From IMG/VR virus record IMGVR_UViG_3300042507_000342, positions 1 to 31,191 of that record: DNA of 31,191 bases, one strand, 5' to 3'. The translations under genes and the position numbers were made by a program. Below, piece after piece: positions 12,406-20,604 of this stretch. Below the pieces are notes generated by a model that saw nothing but the letters and a program-made list of their open reading frames with translations, was not told where the DNA came from and searched no databases. The DNA comes from a virus. Every line of letters starts with the position of its first letter. Within the stretch, counting starts at the first letter, position 1.

Positions 12406-12589
12406 ATTCTTCCATTAGCTGGTCCACAAGGAACTCAATGTTATTTAATAGCTTCATTCGAAGCACGAAGCCAGCGTCATCAATGTGCTCTATTGACTCC
12501 ATGACTTCAATCATTTTATCAAGCGTTTCCGTGGTAGGATTTCTAGGATTTTCGATCGGTTCTATATCTATTTTATACACGAAGCCCAA
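12386..12589 (-). CDS. Small acidic hypothetical protein
   Basis: 67 aa: VYKIDIEPIENPRNPTTETL then an acidic helix (IEVMESIEHIDDAGF) and a charged end EEYEQRQR. It overlaps the spanin-like gene by 17 bases and the phosphoesterase by 20 bases, so all three are coupled. No family recognised. Confidence 0.6.
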   Translation of the reverse strand: MGFVYKIDIEPIENPRNPTTETLDKMIEVMESIEHIDDAGFVLRMKLLNNIEFLVDQLMEEYEQRQR

Positions 12590-13022
12590 ATTTAACGTAT
12601 AGCCATGCGACTAACATAATCGCCTGGCCAAATAGCAACATTACCACCCAGGTAGGAACCCGGTATTTAATTATTTCTCTGTCTCTGTATTCGATTGTTT
12701 TCTTCTGTGAGTTCCGATAAATGTTCTCGATCTCCTGGCGTATAGAATCTATATCGATTGTCGCTCTGATCTGCCCCTTGTCGGACTTGATTGTCACTGA
12801 TCCATTTGGAAGGACCAGGCGTGAATAGAACGTCGATAGTAAGCCAGAAGAATCGCAGGGATTTGTGATCACTAAAGTGTCATGGACCGCTCTGAACTTC
12901 TCTATAATTTTCTCCGACTTTATTGTGTCGATTCTAAGCGTTTCTTTATACTCAGTGACTGACTTATTAGACTTGCATGAAACAAATGCAACACAAGCCA
13001 AAAGAATGATGAATTTTTGCAT
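12573..13022 (-). CDS. Unimolecular spanin-like lipoprotein
   Basis: 149 aa. The N-terminal signal MQKFIILLACVAFVSC ends in a lipobox-like Cys16, so the protein could be lipidated and anchored in the outer membrane. The middle (about 20-115) is polar and partly helical. A C-terminal transmembrane segment follows (VPTWVVMLLFGQAIMLVAWL, about 122-141) with a basic end. An N-terminal lipid plus C-terminal membrane span is the plan of u-spanins such as T1 gp11, which fuse inner and outer membrane at lysis. It sits directly after lysozyme and the TM/coiled-coil protein, as expected. The lipobox is not a strict match (FVSC). Confidence 0.65.
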   Translation of the reverse strand: MQKFIILLACVAFVSCKSNKSVTEYKETLRIDTIKSEKIIEKFRAVHDTLVITNPCDSSGLLSTFYSRLVLPNGSVTIKSDKGQIRATIDIDSIRQEIENIYRNSQKKTIEYRDREIIKYRVPTWVVMLLFGQAIMLVAWLYVKFGLRV

Positions 13023-13024
13023 GA

Positions 13025-13483
13025 TTATGAGAAGTATAGATCAGCCTCCGCCTGGCGTCTCCTGGTTAGTCCAAGTAAAACCTTTCCGCCTCCCTTATTC
13101 CACTTCATAAACTCAGCCCTGATTGAAGGATCATTTGGGTTTTTGTTTACTTTTTTGATCAAGGTAGACTTTTGCAAGTTTCCCACACCTACGTTATAGG
13201 CGAAGGATGTAAGCGCATCGAATTGATTTTGGCTAATGTCATCCCGGCAGAAAGAATCGACGCCTTTCTCATAGGATGTTAGAAGGAATTTAAGAAGCTC
13301 CTCCGCTTTCTCTTTGGTGATTGCCGGATCGGTTAGTTTGACTTTGGCTCCTGAAGGATAATAAGTATTGCCGTAGCCAATTGTTGGAATCGAAGCCGGG
13401 CAGTTGTATGGCTTTAATTTAAGCCCCTCAAATCTTTTTATTAGATCGAGTCCTTTTTGGCTTGCTTTCGTTACTTTCATCAA
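13025..13483 (-). CDS. GH24 (T4-type) lysozyme, endolysin
   Basis: 152 aa. The catalytic pattern is E19 (KRFEGLKLKPY), C28 and T34 (PTIGYG), with 8 and 5 residues between, fitting the E-8-D/C-5-T rule of this family. FDALTSFAYNVG (about 90-101) is the other conserved helix. It hydrolyses peptidoglycan glycan strands. No signal peptide is visible, so a holin is needed for export. It overlaps the upstream TM/coiled-coil gene by 56 bases. The start could be either of two adjacent ATGs (13483 or 13480). Confidence 0.9.
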   Translation of the reverse strand: MMKVTKASQKGLDLIKRFEGLKLKPYNCPASIPTIGYGNTYYPSGAKVKLTDPAITKEKAEELLKFLLTSYEKGVDSFCRDDISQNQFDALTSFAYNVGVGNLQKSTLIKKVNKNPNDPSIRAEFMKWNKGGGKVLLGLTRRRQAEADLYFS

Positions 13484-13748
13484 TTATGCCTAGTTTGGTT
13501 TTCAGATTTGAATTTTCGGATTTCAGTGAGTGAACCTCTTCGGTAAGGATGTCGATTTTGTCGCTTAGTTCCTTTACCTTGTCTGACATTTCTTGAGCCA
13601 TCTGTCTCCAGATTTCAATCGCTTTGGTGGTTTGGTCCAGCTCAGTTGTTGTGATTTCAGCCTGCTCTTTTCGTCTACCTACCAGCCATCCAATGAAGGC
13701 CGCGATTGCGCCCGTCACAGATTGCCCAAGAATGTCATTAATCTCCAT
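13428..13748 (-). CDS. Membrane plus coiled-coil protein, putative holin
   Basis: 106 aa. One N-terminal membrane span (SVTGAIAAFIGWLVG, about 10-24) is followed by RRK and a long charged coiled coil (about 45-95, KVKELSDKIDILTEEVHSLK). A basic end closes it (KPKRTRSNKKI). Its position before lysozyme and its architecture suggest the holin. Such one-span coiled-coil proteins are frequent beside Bacteroidota phage lysins. An anchoring or scaffolding role is the alternative. Confidence 0.55.
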   Translation of the reverse strand: MEINDILGQSVTGAIAAFIGWLVGRRKEQAEITTTELDQTTKAIEIWRQMAQEMSDKVKELSDKIDILTEEVHSLKSENSNLKTKLGIIDESNESKPKRTRSNKKI

Positions 13749-13751
13749 TAA

Positions 13752-14021
13752 TTAGTCTTTTTTCAAAACTTGTAATAATTGCGCTTTTGCTAGAATCGTG
13801 AAACCTTCAGAATCCTTAATAAAATTTTTGATTGTTTCCTGGTCAGACGAGTCTAAGTCAAGAACTTCTCCCTTGTTTAAGCTTACCGCCCAGTCCCAGA
13901 ACTTCAAGGCATCGCCTTTTGATCCCTGAGCTAAAGCATTAGCTAATAATTTACCTGCATTTGCACCCTCGATAGGTTGCTCATCTAACCCTAATAGGTC
14001 AAAATTGAAATCTAATTTCAT
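13752..14021 (-). CDS. Small hypothetical protein downstream of the fibre
   Basis: 89 aa. Acidic start (FDLLGLDEQPIEGANAGKLL), helical middle (ALKFWDWAVSLNKGEVLDL) and an end helix ILAKAQLLQVLKKD. No known family. The ATG is preceded by AAACCAAACG. It lies three bases before the holin-like gene. Confidence 0.65.
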   Translation of the reverse strand: MKLDFNFDLLGLDEQPIEGANAGKLLANALAQGSKGDALKFWDWAVSLNKGEVLDLDSSDQETIKNFIKDSEGFTILAKAQLLQVLKKD

Positions 14022-14068
14022 CGTTTGGTTTGTTTAATTTATTAATCTATAAATAGATAGCAAAAGTC

Positions 14069-14407
14069 CTAGATTTTTGCAGGATCCGACCAAGGCAAAG
14101 GATAAGCTACAATAGGAGGATTTAAAAAGTTATCTATTTGTGCATCCAAATTAGCATCGATTGCCTCGCAGTCAAGCCCAGCCTCTAGCCATCCTTCGAC
14201 CATTTCTTTAGTGACATCATCGTAAGGAGTGAAGCTCGCTTCGTGTGGTGCATCGACTGCCAAAGCTCCGTAAGTGTCAGCCGTAAAGTGAATCACATCC
14301 TCTTCGTATTGCTTTTGCGCTCTCCAATGAATTGTAGAAATTACTTTGTCCATTCCGTCAAGTGAAGGAATAGAGTCTAATTGAGATATTACCCAGTTAA
14401 ATGCCAT
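14069..14407 (-). CDS. Fibre-associated hypothetical protein
   Basis: 112 aa: FNWVISQLDSIPSLDGM, VISTIHWRAQKQYEED, then an acidic helix (ANLDAQIDNFLNPPIVAYPL). The NWxIxxL / xxxHWR pattern recurs in small proteins next to phage tail-fibre genes, including T4-like phages. A fibre-assembly or decoration role is inferred from position only. It starts one base after the fibre stop. Confidence 0.65.
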   Translation of the reverse strand: MAFNWVISQLDSIPSLDGMDKVISTIHWRAQKQYEEDVIHFTADTYGALAVDAPHEASFTPYDDVTKEMVEGWLEAGLDCEAIDANLDAQIDNFLNPPIVAYPLPWSDPAKI

Positions 14408-14408
14408 A

Positions 14409-17033
14409 TTATTTGTTTTTTAATGTATCTAATTCTGCTTTTAATTCTTGAACTGCTTTAATTAACATCGGTACAAATACAGAGTATTTAACGGATTTGC
14501 TAATTTCATCTGAATCTTTTTCCTTGTAAACTTCTACCATATTAGGGAATACTTCTTCTAATTCTTGTGCAATTACACCTAATTGTTTAGTAGAATCTCC
14601 TATTAAATTATAGTTTCTAACTTTTACTTTTAATAAATCAGATAATTTTGAAGTAGCATCCGATATATTTTCTTTGAATTTAATATCAGAAATTGCACCA
14701 TAGCTATTATTTCTATTTACTACATTACCATTAGACCAAACTATAAATTTAGAGTTTGTAGAATCGTCACACCAAATAAATTGATTATCTCCAGTTACAT
14801 TTGGAGAAGCATTTGGATATGAAATATATAAACCGTATGGACTTGCAGATTTATTTGATATAACTTGAGTCCAAGTAGTATTAGTAGAACGAACTTCATG
14901 ATAACTGCCAGTGGCAAAATAAGTTCCATCACTAGACATTTTTGTAAATCCGTCACTAGTAATCCGCATGCGTTCGGTAGAAGATGTAGCCAAAACCATA
15001 GCATCCACGCTATGTTGGTATTGAATATATCCAGAATATGATGCTATACCACCACCGGTTGCATCTCCGAAAAATATGTTACCAGTTCCAGTTGTGGTAG
15101 ATGCTATTTGAATATAACTATCGGCAGTAGAGCCAGCTTGCCCTACTGTTAAAGGGAAGCTTGGCGCCGTCGTTCCTATGCCGACGTTGCCAGCGGAAGT
15201 TATTCTTACTTTTTCTGTATTGTTAGTAAAAAACCTAAAATTATTATTTGCACTATCTCCAAGTAAAAAAGTAGTATTTGCCCCCCATCCTATTTCATTA
15301 CCATCAGATAGTCTTACACTTGTTGCCGTAACACTAGAACTAAAAGTGGCGGCGCCTGTGCCTATAACTCTCAAAATATCTCCTCCTACATAATTAGAAA
15401 TTAAAAACGCAACATCGCTTGAATTAGAGCCAGCTATTATATTAGCTCCATAAGATTGTCCAAGAGTTGTACTTCCGTTTACTACTAATCCCCAATCATT
15501 CGCAGGGCCAGTAGTTGTAACTTTATTCGAAAATGTGGCGGCGCCAGTGTTTGCAATAGTAAGAGCTTTATTCCAAGTAGAATTTTTTACATAGACCTCG
15601 TAGCCTCCGCTTGTGTTAAGATTAAAACCGAAGCCTTTATCTCCGGCAAAGTTTGCAAATTGAGCAGTCAATCCGCTTGCATAAGTATCGCTTAAAACAT
15701 TTGAAACTAAATATATTACCGCCTTTTGGCTAGTACCGGTTCCATCAATTTTAAATGATTGACCAGCTATTAAGCCCTCGCCAGTTGCTCCTTCGGCTGG
15801 ATTATTAGCTCTTACTGTGCTAGTAAATACTGCACTTGTACCGTTTAAAGCTCCGGTAAGTGTGCCTCCAGCTAAAGCTAAATAAGTAGAAGAAGCCGAG
15901 CTTGTAGTTAAATAAGTAGAATTATCGTAGCTTATAGTGCTACCGCTAATCTTTACAAATCCAGTTCCACTTAAAGGAGCTTGGTAATCAGTTCCAGCAG
16001 TTGCTAAAACTAAAGCACCTAAAGCATTTGCTTTTAATATACCACTTGACAAAGAGCCGAAGCTAATATCTGAACTAAAATAAGACTTACCTAGTACACT
16101 TAAACCTAAGCCAGTGCCAGACTGTACAATACTTAAAGCAATATCTGCACTATTTTGGACTAAAGTTAATCTAGTTCCAGTCACTGCACCAGTTAAAGTG
16201 CCACCAGCTAAAGCCAAGTAAGTACTTGCAGCCGTGCCAGTCGTTAAGTAAGTGCTTGAATCTATCGAGCCGTCTGCTTTTAAGAACTGCGCTGAAGTTC
16301 CGCCCGAACGGATAATTTGCCCTACCGTTAGATTACCTCCGAAAGTTCCGTTTCCAGTTGTACCTATTGTAAATCTAGAAGTGCTATTAGTTACATCGTA
16401 AACGGTAAAAGTTCCGTCTGTATTTGAAATAAAATAGTCCGGATTGTTATCTGAATCTGTAAGATAAAAACGTGGATTCGTTCCGGTAAGTGTTAAGTCT
16501 CCGCTAAAGTTTGCACTTGTTCCGTTTAGCGCACCGGTTAAAGTTCCCCCAGCTAAAGCTAGGTAAGTCGAAGCCGCGGCGCTGGTAGTTAAATAAGTGC
16601 TATTATCGTAGCTGATTGTAGTACCTGAAATTTTAACGAATCCAGTTCCAGAAAGTGCCGCTTGTTTAGCGTTAAATGTAGTCCAGTCTGTCGAAGTCAA
16701 ATAGCCGTTCTGTGAGCTTGTAGCCGCCGGAATACTAAATACCCCAGTGCCACTATTATAAGCCAAAGGAGACGAAGCAGAAAGCGCAGCTCTCGCTCTA
16801 GTATCTGTAAACCATCTATTAGTCGGACTAGCTAGCTCCTGGATGTCATCTGTATCCAAGACCACAGCACCCACTAAGGTATTAACAGAGCTAACACCCG
16901 AACCGATAGCCGTTCCAAGATCCGAAATTGTAGTCTTGTAAAGCTGTCCAGTTGTCGGATCCGCAATAGGGAATAAATCAGTGACTAAGACTGAAGGCTT
17001 TGCTACTAATTGAGAGACTTTTTTATTTGCCAT
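14409..17033 (-). CDS. Tail fibre with C-terminal peptidase S74 intramolecular chaperone
   Basis: 874 aa. The N-terminal about 120 residues (KVSQLVAKPSVLVTD) should attach to the tail. Then come Gly/Ser/Thr-rich beta repeats, with three copies of a unit around DNSTYLTT..ASTYLALAGG. The units lie near residues 127-178, 255-290 and 354-402. The end (780-874) is the S74 domain, with SDIKFK (S782, K787) giving the Ser-Lys pair for self-cleavage after trimerisation. A helical end VQELKAELDTLKNK closes it. It binds the host surface. Its ATG overlaps the previous stop (TAATG). The plain, repetitive centre is typical of host-range genes. Confidence 0.9.
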   Translation of the reverse strand: MANKKVSQLVAKPSVLVTDLFPIADPTTGQLYKTTISDLGTAIGSGVSSVNTLVGAVVLDTDDIQELASPTNRWFTDTRARAALSASSPLAYNSGTGVFSIPAATSSQNGYLTSTDWTTFNAKQAALSGTGFVKISGTTISYDNSTYLTTSAAASTYLALAGGTLTGALNGTSANFSGDLTLTGTNPRFYLTDSDNNPDYFISNTDGTFTVYDVTNSTSRFTIGTTGNGTFGGNLTVGQIIRSGGTSAQFLKADGSIDSSTYLTTGTAASTYLALAGGTLTGAVTGTRLTLVQNSADIALSIVQSGTGLGLSVLGKSYFSSDISFGSLSSGILKANALGALVLATAGTDYQAPLSGTGFVKISGSTISYDNSTYLTTSSASSTYLALAGGTLTGALNGTSAVFTSTVRANNPAEGATGEGLIAGQSFKIDGTGTSQKAVIYLVSNVLSDTYASGLTAQFANFAGDKGFGFNLNTSGGYEVYVKNSTWNKALTIANTGAATFSNKVTTTGPANDWGLVVNGSTTLGQSYGANIIAGSNSSDVAFLISNYVGGDILRVIGTGAATFSSSVTATSVRLSDGNEIGWGANTTFLLGDSANNNFRFFTNNTEKVRITSAGNVGIGTTAPSFPLTVGQAGSTADSYIQIASTTTGTGNIFFGDATGGGIASYSGYIQYQHSVDAMVLATSSTERMRITSDGFTKMSSDGTYFATGSYHEVRSTNTTWTQVISNKSASPYGLYISYPNASPNVTGDNQFIWCDDSTNSKFIVWSNGNVVNRNNSYGAISDIKFKENISDATSKLSDLLKVKVRNYNLIGDSTKQLGVIAQELEEVFPNMVEVYKEKDSDEISKSVKYSVFVPMLIKAVQELKAELDTLKNK
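15828..16655 (-). repeat. Diverged repeat units inside the tail fibre gene
   Basis: Three related units lie at about 16500-16655, 16164-16271 and 15828-15974. They encode STYLTT-x(2-4)-ASTYLALAGGTLTGA blocks. Units 1 and 3 also share the preceding LSGTGFVKISG section. The repeats give beta-structured shaft modules and could recombine. Confidence 0.7.
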
Positions 17034-17491
17034 TAGGAAGGATAATTAAAATTTGTAGGAACTTGACAGCGATCCGATAACATCGGGAAGGAGACAGTAA
17101 CGTCTGCCTTTACACCAGCCAAATAGTCCTCTTCTTTCTCTGTGAAAAATTCTAGGGTTACATTATCAGCTATATCCCAGTCGAATTTAGGGTATCGCAT
17201 CATTGATACAATATCCTGAGCGATCAATAGCTGATCTGATAGGACATCATTCTCGTTGGATTCGTCCTGAAGCTGGCGATCTAAGAAATAAAGTGAGAAG
17301 TTTAGGCTCAATTCCTTACCTGCAATCGAGGATCCGGTCAAAGAATAGAACATAGCAGGATAAACATTATCCGTTTGACTTAGAAACTCCCATACATCAC
17401 CGAAATAAACATTGTTTATCTGGTCATGAGCGGATGCTAAATCACTTATTAGCTTGATCGTTTGATTTAATGTCAGCTGTCTTGGTGCCAT
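17033..17491 (-). CDS. Probable head-tail/tail completion protein
   Basis: 152 aa, alpha/beta: TIKLISDLASAHDQINNVYF, LSLNFSLYFLDRQLQDES, IAQDIVSMMRYPKFD, then a beta-rich end. The layout (helices, then strands with a central D-x-L-D-R) resembles tail terminator or minor-tail completion proteins. Its position just after the connector gene supports that. There is no decisive motif. Its ATG is preceded by CTACCCAAACGA. Confidence 0.5.
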   Translation of the reverse strand: MAPRQLTLNQTIKLISDLASAHDQINNVYFGDVWEFLSQTDNVYPAMFYSLTGSSIAGKELSLNFSLYFLDRQLQDESNENDVLSDQLLIAQDIVSMMRYPKFDWDIADNVTLEFFTEKEEDYLAGVKADVTVSFPMLSDRCQVPTNFNYPS

Positions 17492-17555
17492 TCGTTTGGG
17501 TAGCCAGGTAAACCTGGAGTTTTTTGATATTCTTTGTACTGTATGCTTTAGGCAT
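17442..17555 (-). CDS. Possible tiny gene, 37 aa
   Basis: The frame MPKAYSTKNIKKLQVYLA starts in the gap after the connector gene and ends inside the next gene in another frame. The A-rich context (AAACAAG before ATG) resembles that of the capsid gene. It overlaps the following gene by 50 bases. It is basic and without domain, and may be spurious. Confidence 0.3.
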   Translation of the reverse strand: MPKAYSTKNIKKLQVYLATQTNGTKTADIKSNDQANK

Positions 17556-17566
17556 CTTGTTTATAT

Positions 17567-18148
17567 TTAGCAAATTCCGTTTTCGCCTTGGTATCTTTCT
17601 TCAAAACTCATAGGCTTGCAGTCACAGTCATCGCCTAACCAGATCGAAGCCTGGTAAGCGTCACGCTCTGGCTTTATAATATCTACACCGGTCCCGTAAT
17701 TAACGTATTCCTGGAACTTGTCGCTAGTTGATGACACCTGCTTAAGGTGTTTGATTAATCGCTGAGTGTAAAACTCCGCGCGCGTTCTATATCTTGAGGC
17801 TACATCGATCAGGTCCTGCATCTGAGGCGTCTCTGTGTTCTCGCTATTCTTGCGCACTAAGCCCTTATTATAGAACTGATAAGACAATCCTACCGGAAGC
17901 TCTGAAAGCGTGTAATAAACCAAAGGATTCGTGATGAAATTATCCAATAAATCAACCTCATCCGCGTTTAGATTATTGTTCTCAATCCCGTCCTGCAATC
18001 GATTGTATAAAGCAGTTCCCAAAGCAGGAAGTAAATACATATCCTGAGCAGTCAATATCTCTGGAAGGATTAATTTGTCATCTACATTGGTATGCAGAGC
18101 GCTTCTTTCCTTGATCGTGTTTACGTTTATAAAGCAGATATTTTTCAT
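17567..18148 (-). CDS. Head-tail connector/adaptor-like protein
   Basis: 193 aa, mostly helical: ILTAQDMYLLPALGTALYNR, PLVYYTLSELPVGLSYQFYN, YRTRAEFYTQRLIKHLKQV. Adaptor proteins that extend the portal are built from such helices. It starts three bases after the portal stop. It may be the DUF6712-type connector of Bacteroidota phages, held with moderate confidence. The C-terminus has DDCDCKP and a final NGIC, which could bind metal. Confidence 0.6.
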   Translation of the reverse strand: MKNICFINVNTIKERSALHTNVDDKLILPEILTAQDMYLLPALGTALYNRLQDGIENNNLNADEVDLLDNFITNPLVYYTLSELPVGLSYQFYNKGLVRKNSENTETPQMQDLIDVASRYRTRAEFYTQRLIKHLKQVSSTSDKFQEYVNYGTGVDIIKPERDAYQASIWLGDDCDCKPMSFEERYQGENGIC

Positions 18149-18151
18149 TCC

Positions 18152-20131
18152 TTAGTCTTTTTTAATTACTACCTGAGAAGCCCAGACATGACGGCAAGAA
18201 GGAGAGTGTTCTCCGTCTGGCATTGTCCACCATCCGCCTCTGCGATCAAAAACTGAATAGCCTAATCTTAAGCTGATCGCTTCGATCTCTGCTCTTGTAT
18301 AAAGTCTATCTAATTCCATTAGACGCGCACAGAATTGACGCGATGGATGCTCAGCAGAATTACGCTGACCTACCGGAATCGATGATCTCCACTCATAAGA
18401 ATAGCGGACCATGAAGCTCCTTGTCGATGGCTTAGTATCAGTGATCTCAGATAGGGGAGAAGTCAAAATTCTTTCAACAGTTCCTCGCACGTTTGTGGAC
18501 TTAATTAGTCCGCGCTCCTGCAAGCTATCCATGACCTTGTTAATAATCGCTAGGTCCGTCTTAATCGTTCCAGCAATAATCTCTGGAGTGATTCGCTTAT
18601 CCTTCTGGATCAGGTCCAAGACGTTCGCCTCTAGACGTGTCAGCTCTTGCTCTGCGAAGTCCAAATTCATCGCCTCCTCTAAGTCATTAGGCGAAGCTGA
18701 GAACGTGTCTCTAGTGCGAAATATGGAGTAATTAGATTTGCTCTCTCCGAACTGCGCGAATATGTCAAGGACATCGTCTTCGCTGAATCGTAGATTAGTA
18801 GCAGAAGGAGCGACGCTTTCAAGCTCTCCGCCTCCTTGCTCTTGTGTCAAGCCTACTAAAGCTCTGATCTCGTTTGGAGTCATTGACTCTAGGACTTTAT
18901 TTGCTACTAATGGCGATAAGCTATTGATCGCATCGATTACATCTTGAGCGTTTCCAGAAGTTTTTGGTTCTAGCTTAGGCGCTCCAAGCTTCTCGCGGAT
19001 CTCGTCTTTAGTTAAGTTCTGCGCGATTGTAGCCTCAGAGAACTCCATGCCAATCGGCTCGACTGGGATTATTTGTAGCCCATCGATAGCACCGCGTAAT
19101 TTGGCAAGTAAACTGAATACTTGTTCCTGATATATTTGCTTATCATTGACGTAGGTGTTTTTAAATATCTCATAAGAATCGCGCATTTGTTGGCGTGATC
19201 CTAATTGTCCAGGTGTAGCAATACCGAATAAATCAGGAGACGTGATCTGGTGTCCAGCGTACACGTTTTTCTCGATAATCTTATCTACATTGGCAAAGTC
19301 CTCCTTCGTAATGTCAGAAGCTCCAAGGTCCTCAATGATTGGCTTTCTTGAAGCGTCATTTACGAAGGAAAGAATAAACTTCTTACCGTCGGATCCTGAG
19401 AATCGATCAGTGAACTTTCTTTCTACTTGGCGCTTCTCTTCATCTTGTGGCTCACCATTAGGAAGCGTGATTAATTTAGAAGCACTGAAGCCAGTCTGTG
19501 CATTTCCTAGGACGTGCTTAGAAACTTCGATGTCAGACTCAATATAATTTAAGGCGCCCATGTAACCAGGCAAAGAATAAGCCGATAGGTTAGGACGGTA
19601 TTCTTTCAAGTAAAGAATCTGAGTGCCCACTGGAAGCTTATCATTAAATGCGTTGTAAATATCGCGCTTGTATTTATTGTCGCTCCAGTTTTCAGAATAC
19701 CAAAACTGTGTATTATCGTCGTTTGTGCGGACCTTAGTATAGTCTAAGTGATAAATCTCTGAAATCTGACCAGCTACCTGACTCCAAATAACTTGAAGAT
19801 AAGCACCTCCGAATAATTCGACGTCTGTAGAAACCTTCTTTAGGATGTCATTAAGAGATTCGAATGGATTAGGCTTATCAATGAACTGCTTTGCAACCTC
19901 ATCGGCTTCGTCTATTGGCTTGAATCCGTTCCCGGTGATATAATTTACCTTGCTTTTTATGATCGCATTGTGCTTAGCTGATTTAGTAAACAGATCGACC
20001 AGGTAATTAGGGTAATCATTCTTCTTTCCGAACTCAATGTATCCACCATTCTCGCCTTTTTTCTCTGTATATTCTGGCTGTCTGGCCTCCGCAAAGGTTA
20101 GAACGTTCAAGAAATTCGTTGTATTGCTCAT
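18152..20131 (-). CDS. Portal protein with C-terminal winged-helix and Cys/His extension
   Basis: 659 aa. Residues about 30-400 are portal-like: NYLVDLFTKSAKHNAIIKSK, then VELFGGAYLQVIW, ILYLKEYRPNLSAYSLPGY, IITSPDLFGI-like region (about 296-304) and GQLGSRQQMRDSYEIFKNT (308-326). The dodecameric portal is the DNA gate of the head. About 492-560 looks like a winged helix. The end (575-659) has RNSAEHPSRQFCARL, YTRAEIEAIS, RGGWW and SPSCRHVW, with H595, C601, H642, C646 and H648. This resembles the end of gpF-type minor head proteins. A portal fused to a minor-head module is likely. It sits downstream of the capsid, unlike the usual order. Confidence 0.8.
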   Translation of the reverse strand: MSNTTNFLNVLTFAEARQPEYTEKKGENGGYIEFGKKNDYPNYLVDLFTKSAKHNAIIKSKVNYITGNGFKPIDEADEVAKQFIDKPNPFESLNDILKKVSTDVELFGGAYLQVIWSQVAGQISEIYHLDYTKVRTNDDNTQFWYSENWSDNKYKRDIYNAFNDKLPVGTQILYLKEYRPNLSAYSLPGYMGALNYIESDIEVSKHVLGNAQTGFSASKLITLPNGEPQDEEKRQVERKFTDRFSGSDGKKFILSFVNDASRKPIIEDLGASDITKEDFANVDKIIEKNVYAGHQITSPDLFGIATPGQLGSRQQMRDSYEIFKNTYVNDKQIYQEQVFSLLAKLRGAIDGLQIIPVEPIGMEFSEATIAQNLTKDEIREKLGAPKLEPKTSGNAQDVIDAINSLSPLVANKVLESMTPNEIRALVGLTQEQGGGELESVAPSATNLRFSEDDVLDIFAQFGESKSNYSIFRTRDTFSASPNDLEEAMNLDFAEQELTRLEANVLDLIQKDKRITPEIIAGTIKTDLAIINKVMDSLQERGLIKSTNVRGTVERILTSPLSEITDTKPSTRSFMVRYSYEWRSSIPVGQRNSAEHPSRQFCARLMELDRLYTRAEIEAISLRLGYSVFDRRGGWWTMPDGEHSPSCRHVWASQVVIKKD

Positions 20132-20514
20132 ATATCGCGCACTATAAAGGTATTATTCGTTTGGTTGTAAGTAGTGAACTCAAATTCTGTCGCATTTTTA
20201 AGCGACATTTGCCCCACTTCTAGCAGGTTTGTAGCTAAAGCAGGATTCAAATTAGAGCTTGATGTCTGCTCATAGATAGCATAAGTATATTCTCCGCTGT
20301 CATAGTTAGCGAAATAGCTATTTGTCACTATATTAAAAGCGTTAAATCTGTCTTTATAATTGGACAGATCAGCATTGTTTAAAATGACGAATGCCTTTGT
20401 GTTATCTGTAGCCCTGGATGTAAAGTAGAATAAGTAATTAGGCGCTGAAAGAGTTTGCTTCTCCTTAAGCGTCACCACTACCTTAGTCGTTTGTCCTTTA
20501 ATAAAGTGAATCAT
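20128..20514 (-). CDS. Small beta-rich structural protein (putative)
   Basis: 128 aa from MIHFIKGQTTKVVVTL at 20514. The open frame reaches 20592, but that stretch covers the terminator and reads as low-complexity. Beta strands predominate (NYLFYFTSRATDNTKAFVIL, GEYTYAIYEQTSS), giving an Ig-like or decoration-like feel. It overlaps the portal ATG by 4 bases. Position between tube and portal suggests a virion or decoration protein. Confidence 0.6.
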   Translation of the reverse strand: MIHFIKGQTTKVVVTLKEKQTLSAPNYLFYFTSRATDNTKAFVILNNADLSNYKDRFNAFNIVTNSYFANYDSGEYTYAIYEQTSSSNLNPALATNLLEVGQMSLKNATEFEFTTYNQTNNTFIVRDI

Positions 20515-20551
20515 CTTTAATAAATAGCAAAGCAAAGTTATTTTATAAAAC

Positions 20552-20579
20552 AAAAAAAAGAGGAGGCTTTCGCCCCCTC
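20552..20579 (-). terminator. Rho-independent terminator after the tube gene
   Basis: Minus strand GAGGGGGC (20579-20572), loop GAAA, GCCTCCTC (20567-20560), eight pairs with one G-U, then T8 (20559-20552). A very strong intrinsic terminator. It lies inside the late unit between the tube-like gene and the portal unit, so it should boost the ratio of capsid/tube to downstream messages. Confidence 0.9.
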
Positions 20580-20604
20580 CCCGTCTAACCAAACGACTAT
20601 CTTA

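Noticed and set aside
18411-18947. Plus-strand open frames opposite the portal gene
   Set aside because: Serine/leucine-rich shadow frames with no protein-like features, and no other gene lies on the plus strand.
20515-20592. N-terminal extension of the 128-aa structural protein
   Set aside because: It would translate through the terminator hairpin and T-run; the ATG at 20514 gives a normal protein start.
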